Shown one piece after another: positions 14,985 through 20,870 of a stretch of DNA of 20,870 nt. Each line of letters opens with the position of its first letter. Within the stretch, counting starts at the first letter, position 1. Below the pieces are notes generated by a model that was not told where the DNA came from, ran no database searches, and saw only the letters and a list, made by a program, of their open reading frames with translations. Made by a program: the position numbers and the translations under genes. The DNA is from Actinomycetota bacterium (GTDB taxonomy: Bacteria; Actinomycetota; Acidimicrobiia; Spongiisociales; ZC4RG35), in contig JAHWLC010000001.1 in NCBI GenBank assembly GCA_019347585.1, positions 1 to 20,870 of the forward strand. The letters are read 5' to 3'.

Positions 14985-15013
14985 AGCATAAAATCTGACA
15001 CCAGCACTGTCAA
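14985..15013 (-). promoter_or_regulatory. Sigma-A-type promoter of hsp20 with overlapping dyad
   Basis: On the minus strand: TTGACA (15013-15008), a 17-bp spacer, TATGCT (14990-14985). This is the best consensus promoter in the window. Transcription would start near 14978 and give a leader of about 42 nt including the AGGAG site. A dyad TGACA-N7-TGTCA (14996-15012) covers most of the -35 box, a position suited to a repressor. Confidence 0.7.
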
Positions 15014-15060
15014 TCGTGTCGCCGAGGGAGGGGTGGGGGAAGATATCGCCGGGGCCGATT

Positions 15061-15066
15061 TAGCCT
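15061..15066 (+). promoter_or_regulatory. Candidate -10 box (TAGCCT) of the sortase gene
   Basis: TAGCCT on the plus strand ends 7 nt before GTG 15074, which has no ribosome-binding site, so the sortase mRNA is probably leaderless. This supports 15074 as the true start in frame with the membrane anchor. Confidence 0.45.
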
Positions 15067-15073
15067 TTCCATC

Positions 15074-15774
15074 GTGCGGCGAAAGATCCAGATCTTCGGT
15101 TGGACCCTCATCTGGAGCTCGCTGTTCATCTTCGGCTATCTCGGCTGGCAGCTGTTCGGGACCGACCTGATCAACGCGGGGTGCAGGCGGAGGCTCAGCA
15201 GACTCTGGCCACGTCCCTCCCGCAGCGGGCGCCGGAGAGCGCAGAGGCGATCGATGTCTCCGAGTACCTCGGTGAGCAGCCCTCGACCACCGAGCCCGAG
15301 ACCGTCGAGTTCTACGCAGAGCAGGTCCCCGAGCCCGGTGAGGAGCTCGCCTTCCTCCGGATTCCGGCCATCGGGGTCGACGAGGTCCTCTTCGAGGGCG
15401 TCGACGTCGAGACGCTGCGCAAGGGGCCGGGCCACATGCCGGGCACCCCTCTTCCCGGCCAGCCGGGCAACGCCGTGCTCTCGGGGCACCGCACCACCTA
15501 CGGCCGGCCCTTCTTCGACTTCGATCAGCTGTCGCTCGGCGACCGGATCGAGGTGGAGACTGCCATCGGGACCCATGTCTACGAGGTGAGGGAGACCCAG
15601 ATCGTGGCACCGACCGATGTCTGGGTCACCGGCGAGCGCCCCGGCGGCTGGCTGACCCTGACCACATGCAATCCCAAGTTCTCGGCTCGGGAGCGCCTGG
15701 TGGTGTGGGCCGAGATGGTGGCCGGCCCTAACGCCGAGTTCATCGAGCTGCACCGGCAGCGTTTCGAGCAGTAG
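15074..15774 (+). CDS. Class E-type sortase, split by a one-base frameshift
   Basis: A membrane-anchored transpeptidase that attaches proteins to the cell wall. The N-terminal part, GTG 15074 onward (MRRKIQIFGWTLIWSSLFIFGYLGWQLFGTDLINAG), gives the basic tail and membrane anchor. It is in a different frame from the catalytic part, which continues as GVQAEAQQTLATSL and runs to TAG 15774. The catalytic residues are intact: His in LSGHRTTY (15487-15489), Cys in LTLTTCNPK (15667-15669) and Arg in SARERLVV. One more G in the run at 15178-15181 would restore a single protein of about 233 residues. This may be a natural mutation, a base error in the assembly, or a -1 slip. No LPxTG-type substrate is seen in the window. 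Confidence 0.85.
15178..15181 (+). other. Frameshift position in the sortase gene
   Basis: A run of four G. The anchor frame reads AAC GCG GGG TGC; the catalytic frame reads GTG CAG GCG from 15181. A fifth G would join them as N-A-G-V-Q-A. A -1 slip on the G-run would also produce the fusion. Confidence 0.7.
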
Positions 15775-15777
15775 GCC

Positions 15778-16257
15778 TCAGCCGGAGACCAGTCGTTCCA
15801 ACGTCTCCTGGTCCACGATGCCGTTGTAGACCTCGGCGACCCGGCCGTCAACGCCGATCACATAGGTGACGGGAAGCCCGATCCTGGGATATGCCGCCTC
15901 GAAGTCGGGGTTGCCGAAGGCAAGGGGGTACCGGGGCGACAGCTCCTCGGCGAACTCCACCGACGCCGCCTCGGTGTCCTCGACGGCGACGCCGAGCACC
16001 ATCACCTCAGGATGCGCCGCGGCGAAGGCGTCGATCTCCGGTACCTCGGCGCGGCAGGGCAGGCACCACGAAGCCCAGAGGTTGAGGAGCAGCGGCCTGC
16101 CGTCGTCCTCGAGGTGCTCGGAGAGGTCGAAGCTGCCCCCTCCGATCAACTCCACGGTGAACCCGGGTGCGGCCCTGCCGATCTGCGCGGTCTCGCCGTC
16201 GCTCGGGCCCAGCACCGAGGCGGCCAGCATGGCGGCACCGACCACCGCGAGGAACAC
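15778..16257 (-). CDS. TlpA/ResA-like membrane-anchored thioredoxin-fold protein
   Basis: A thiol-disulfide oxidoreductase of the TlpA/redoxin family, tethered by an N-terminal hydrophobic segment (FLAVVGAAMLAASVLG) with the domain outside the membrane. The active site is WASWCLPCRAEVPEI (C65, C68), with the cis-proline in GLPVTYVIGVDGRV (P129). It probably reduces or exchanges disulfides in exported proteins. GTG 16257 is the only conventional start, but it cuts off the first part of the helix and the basic residues before it (RPRFLLTG). A CTG at 16311, with GAGGAGG seven bases upstream and inside the end of aconitase, would give a better anchor. It lies just downstream of acnA and is probably cotranscribed. 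It converges with the sortase gene with a 3-nt gap. Confidence 0.88.
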   Translation of the reverse strand: MFLAVVGAAMLAASVLGPSDGETAQIGRAAPGFTVELIGGGSFDLSEHLEDDGRPLLLNLWASWCLPCRAEVPEIDAFAAAHPEVMVLGVAVEDTEAASVEFAEELSPRYPLAFGNPDFEAAYPRIGLPVTYVIGVDGRVAEVYNGIVDQETLERLVSG

Positions 16258-16303
16258 CCCGGTGAGCAGGAACCGGGGCCGGGGCAGCGGCCCGGGCGCC
16301 TCC

Positions 16304-19036
<2,733 letters not shown>

Positions 19037-19054
19037 CGGTAGGCCTTTCGTTCA

Positions 19055-19072
19055 GGTAGAGAACTCTTTACC
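19055..19072 (-). promoter_or_regulatory. Imperfect dyad upstream of acnA
   Basis: An 18-bp element beginning GGTAGAGA and ending TCTTTACC, with 7 of 9 base pairs symmetric, located 19-36 bp before the acnA start. A TAGGGT box on the minus strand (19074-19079) just upstream could be the -10, placing the dyad at the transcription start. This is a candidate operator for an acnA repressor. Confidence 0.3.
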
Positions 19073-19126
19073 AACCCTAACGACGGGGCAGGCGATCAAT
19101 TCCCGGGCGGCGGGGTGCAGCGGTGT

Positions 19127-19843
19127 CTAGCCGATGCTGACGGGGACCCGGGTGACGCAGTCCTCGTCGAGTGCCTTGTGCGGGATCACCACCGGATTGC
19201 AGTTCACCGAGAGCCCACCGAAGAGCCCCGCCACGATGCCGCGGTCGAGCGAGCAGATCACCTCGGGATGGTTGGTCGCGGTCTCTCCGAATGGGCAGTG
19301 TGAGGTGAGGAGGCGCTGTCCCTCGATGTCGGGGTCCACCGAGAAGCCGAGTCCGGTCATGGCACTGGCCACGGCCTGCACGGCGTCCTCGTAGCCGGGG
19401 TCGTGGGGGGCGCCGATCTCGGAGGCGAGTTGCTCCCCGTAGGCCCGGCCCACCTTCTCCGCCACCTCGGCGACCCCCTCGGGGGCGAGTTCTTCCAGAA
19501 CCTGCAACAGCATCTCGGTCAGCATCTCGAACCGCCGCGGCGCGAAGTGCACGGTCACCTCCTTGGAGGTGGCTTCGTAGGCCCGGGCGGGGCGTCCCAC
19601 CCCGGGCACGCCCGTCTTGGGATCGGGAGCGATCTTCAGATAGCCGTCGCCGGCGAGACGGTCGAGATGGTGGCGGGCGACGTTGGGGTGGATGTCGAAG
19701 AGGACCGCCAGCTTGGACGCGGTCATCGGCTCCGCCGACTCGCGGACCGCGATGTAGATGGCGCGTCGGGTGGGATCGCCCAGCGAGGAGGTCAGGGCGG
19801 AGATGCGGCGTTCCAGCGTTTCGGTGTCCATGAGGGGTATCAC
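19127..19843 (-). CDS. SufR-like HTH transcriptional regulator with four cysteines
   Basis: A 238-residue regulator (COG2345-type). The N-terminal winged helix-turn-helix (about residues 14-95) has LGDPTRRAIYIAV, TASKLAVLFDIHPNVARHHLDRLAGDGYL and the wing GVGRPARAYE. The C-terminal half carries four cysteines, C183, C197, C215 and C229 (C-x13-C-x17-C-x13-C), an arrangement like the Fe-S cluster-binding region of SufR repressors (C-x12-C-x13-C-x14-C in cyanobacteria). I infer that it senses Fe-S cluster status. Divergent mrp and downstream acnA fit that role. GTG 19843 is preferred because TATAGT ends 9 nt before it; ATG 19831 is the alternative. A palindrome overlaps this promoter, suggesting self-regulation. 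Confidence 0.85.
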   Translation of the reverse strand: MIPLMDTETLERRISALTSSLGDPTRRAIYIAVRESAEPMTASKLAVLFDIHPNVARHHLDRLAGDGYLKIAPDPKTGVPGVGRPARAYEATSKEVTVHFAPRRFEMLTEMLLQVLEELAPEGVAEVAEKVGRAYGEQLASEIGAPHDPGYEDAVQAVASAMTGLGFSVDPDIEGQRLLTSHCPFGETATNHPEVICSLDRGIVAGLFGGLSVNCNPVVIPHKALDEDCVTRVPVSIG

Positions 19844-19850
19844 CCGCCGA

Positions 19851-19862
19851 AAACTATAGTTT
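19851..19862. promoter_or_regulatory. Perfect palindrome AAACTATAGTTT between regulator and mrp
   Basis: A 12-bp perfect palindrome whose core ACTATAGT supplies TATAGT to both strands (plus 19855-19860; minus 19858-19853). The -10 boxes of the divergent regulator and mrp genes therefore overlap. A regulator bound here would control both. It is strikingly AT-rich for this region. Confidence 0.6.
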
Positions 19863-19895
19863 GACCAGGCCTCTAGCCAGCGCCCTGTGGGGAAG

Positions 19896-20870
19896 ATGAT
19901 GAGCTCCTCCGAACAACTCCATGAAGCTGTCGCGTCGATCCCGGCCCCCCTGTTCGTCGGTCACACCCTGGGGGAGCTGGGATTTGTCTCCTCGGTCGAG
20001 AAGACGATGACCGGCAAGGCGAGGGTCGGCCTGCTCCTCCCCGCTCCCCATCTCCCCGGTCTCGACGAGCGGCTCCAGGAGGTTCTGGGGCCGATGGTGA
20101 GAGGGGCCGATGTCGATATCGAGGTGATGGAGGAGGGGATCGCCGACGAGTGGATGACCCGCCTCGACCAGGCCTCCGGTCCGGGGATCGGCGAGCCGGG
20201 CTCGGCCACCCGGGTGCTGGCCATCTCCTCGGGCAAGGGGGGCGTGGGCAAGTCGACCGTGTCCTCCAACCTCGCCGTGGCGCTGGCCAGGGCGGGGGAG
20301 AAGGTGGGGATCGTCGACGGCGACATCTGGGGGTTCTCGATCCCGGCCATGCTGGGGATCGATCACCCGCCCCTCATGGTGGGGGGGAAGATCGTCCCGC
20401 CGGTGGCGCATGGGGTGAAGGTGATGTCGATGGACTACTTCGTCGGAGAGGACAAGGCGGTCATCTGGAGGGGCCCCATGCTCCACAAGGCACTGACCCA
20501 GTTCCTCGAGGACGTCGACTGGGGCGCCCTGGACTTCCTGCTCATCGACCTGCCCCCGGGCACCGGTGACGTGTCCATGACCCTCGCCCAACTGCTGCCC
20601 CAAGCGCAGTTCCTCCTCGTCACCACGCCCCAGCCCACCGCGCAGAAGGTCGCGCGGCGCGCCGCTGAGATGGCCTACAAGGTCTCCCTGGAGATCGCGG
20701 GGGTGGTCGAGAACATGAGCGGGTTCACCACCCCCGACGGCGAGCGCTACCCGATCTTCGGCGAAGGCGGCGGTCGGGCGCTGGCCGATGAGCTCGACGT
20801 GCCGCTGCTGTCCCGGGTTCCGCTGACCATGCCCCTGCGCGCGCAGTCCGACGCCGGCACGCCCTTGGTG
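19896..20870 (+). CDS. mrp: Mrp/NBP35-family Fe-S carrier ATPase (3' end beyond window)
   Basis: At least 325 residues of an Mrp/ApbC-type P-loop ATPase, which carries Fe-S clusters to target proteins. A divergent MIP18/DUF59-like domain comes first (about residues 5-90: LGELGFVSSVEKTMTGKARVGLLLPAPHLPGLDERL). The deviant Walker A SSGKGGVGKST follows (GKGGVGKS at 113-120), then VDGDIWGFSIPAMLG, WRGPMLHKALTQFLEDVDW and LLIDLPPGTGD. After VVENMSGF the canonical CPxC is absent (TTPDGERYPIFGEGGG), as I recall for mycobacterial Mrp. ATG 19896 or the adjacent ATG 19899 may start it; GGGGA upstream suits 19899 slightly better. No stop occurs before the window ends. It is divergent from the SufR-like regulator. 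Confidence 0.93.
   Translation, partial: MMSSSEQLHEAVASIPAPLFVGHTLGELGFVSSVEKTMTGKARVGLLLPAPHLPGLDERLQEVLGPMVRGADVDIEVMEEGIADEWMTRLDQASGPGIGEPGSATRVLAISSGKGGVGKSTVSSNLAVALARAGEKVGIVDGDIWGFSIPAMLGIDHPPLMVGGKIVPPVAHGVKVMSMDYFVGEDKAVIWRGPMLHKALTQFLEDVDWGALDFLLIDLPPGTGDVSMTLAQLLPQAQFLLVTTPQPTAQKVARRAAEMAYKVSLEIAGVVENMSGFTTPDGERYPIFGEGGGRALADELDVPLLSRVPLTMPLRAQSDAGTPLV

Overview
The window is very GC-rich and densely coded on both strands, and looks like a chromosomal segment of an actinobacterium. The evidence is a class E-type sortase, a DUF5317 membrane protein, an F420-type luciferase-like (LLM) oxidoreductase, an Mrp ATPase without the CxxC motif, and several apparently leaderless genes with TANNNT -10 boxes. 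Acidimicrobiia or a related deep lineage is my guess, not a demonstrated placement. I see no tRNA, rRNA, CRISPR array, IS element or phage gene.

Layout. 1-1791 (+): end of a vitamin B12-type ABC importer (permease end, ATPase) coupled by 4-base overlaps to a corrinoid adenosyltransferase, i.e. a B12 salvage operon. 1793-2839 (-): APH-type phosphotransferase, divergent from 2910-5158 (+): a DUF885 metallopeptidase-like protein and a flavin reductase-like protein. 5171-6736 (-): a four-LysM M23 murein hydrolase, and upstream of it a small membrane-anchored helix-hairpin-helix protein. The latter is divergent from an LLM oxidoreductase (6781-7800, +) that appears to start with ATC. 7814-9984 (-): an uncharacterised protein and a gamma-glutamyltransferase-like protein, translationally coupled.

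9985-10470 has no conventional gene. It holds several hairpins, a possible promoter and a 33-codon ORF that is only a signal peptide. 10471-13102 (+): two tandem membrane HD-GYP-type proteins, the first mostly intact and the second degenerate. 13104-13697 (-): DUF5317. 13746-14516 (+): a crotonase-fold protein. 14531-14935 (-): Hsp20 with a near-consensus promoter. 15074-15774 (+): a sortase split by a one-base frameshift. 15778-16257 (-): a TlpA-like thioredoxin, downstream of aconitase AcnA (16304-19036, -). 19127-19843 (-): a SufR-like four-cysteine HTH regulator, divergent from mrp (19896 to the window edge, +).

The right end reads as an iron-sulfur neighbourhood: a presumed Fe-S sensing repressor, an Fe-S carrier ATPase and the Fe-S enzyme aconitase. 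A perfect 12-bp palindrome sits exactly between regulator and mrp. The two most unusual features are the structured, orphan-signal-peptide region ahead of the HD-GYP pair and the recurrent TANNNT box 6-10 nt before start codons. No feature amounts to a clearly new defence or biosynthetic system.
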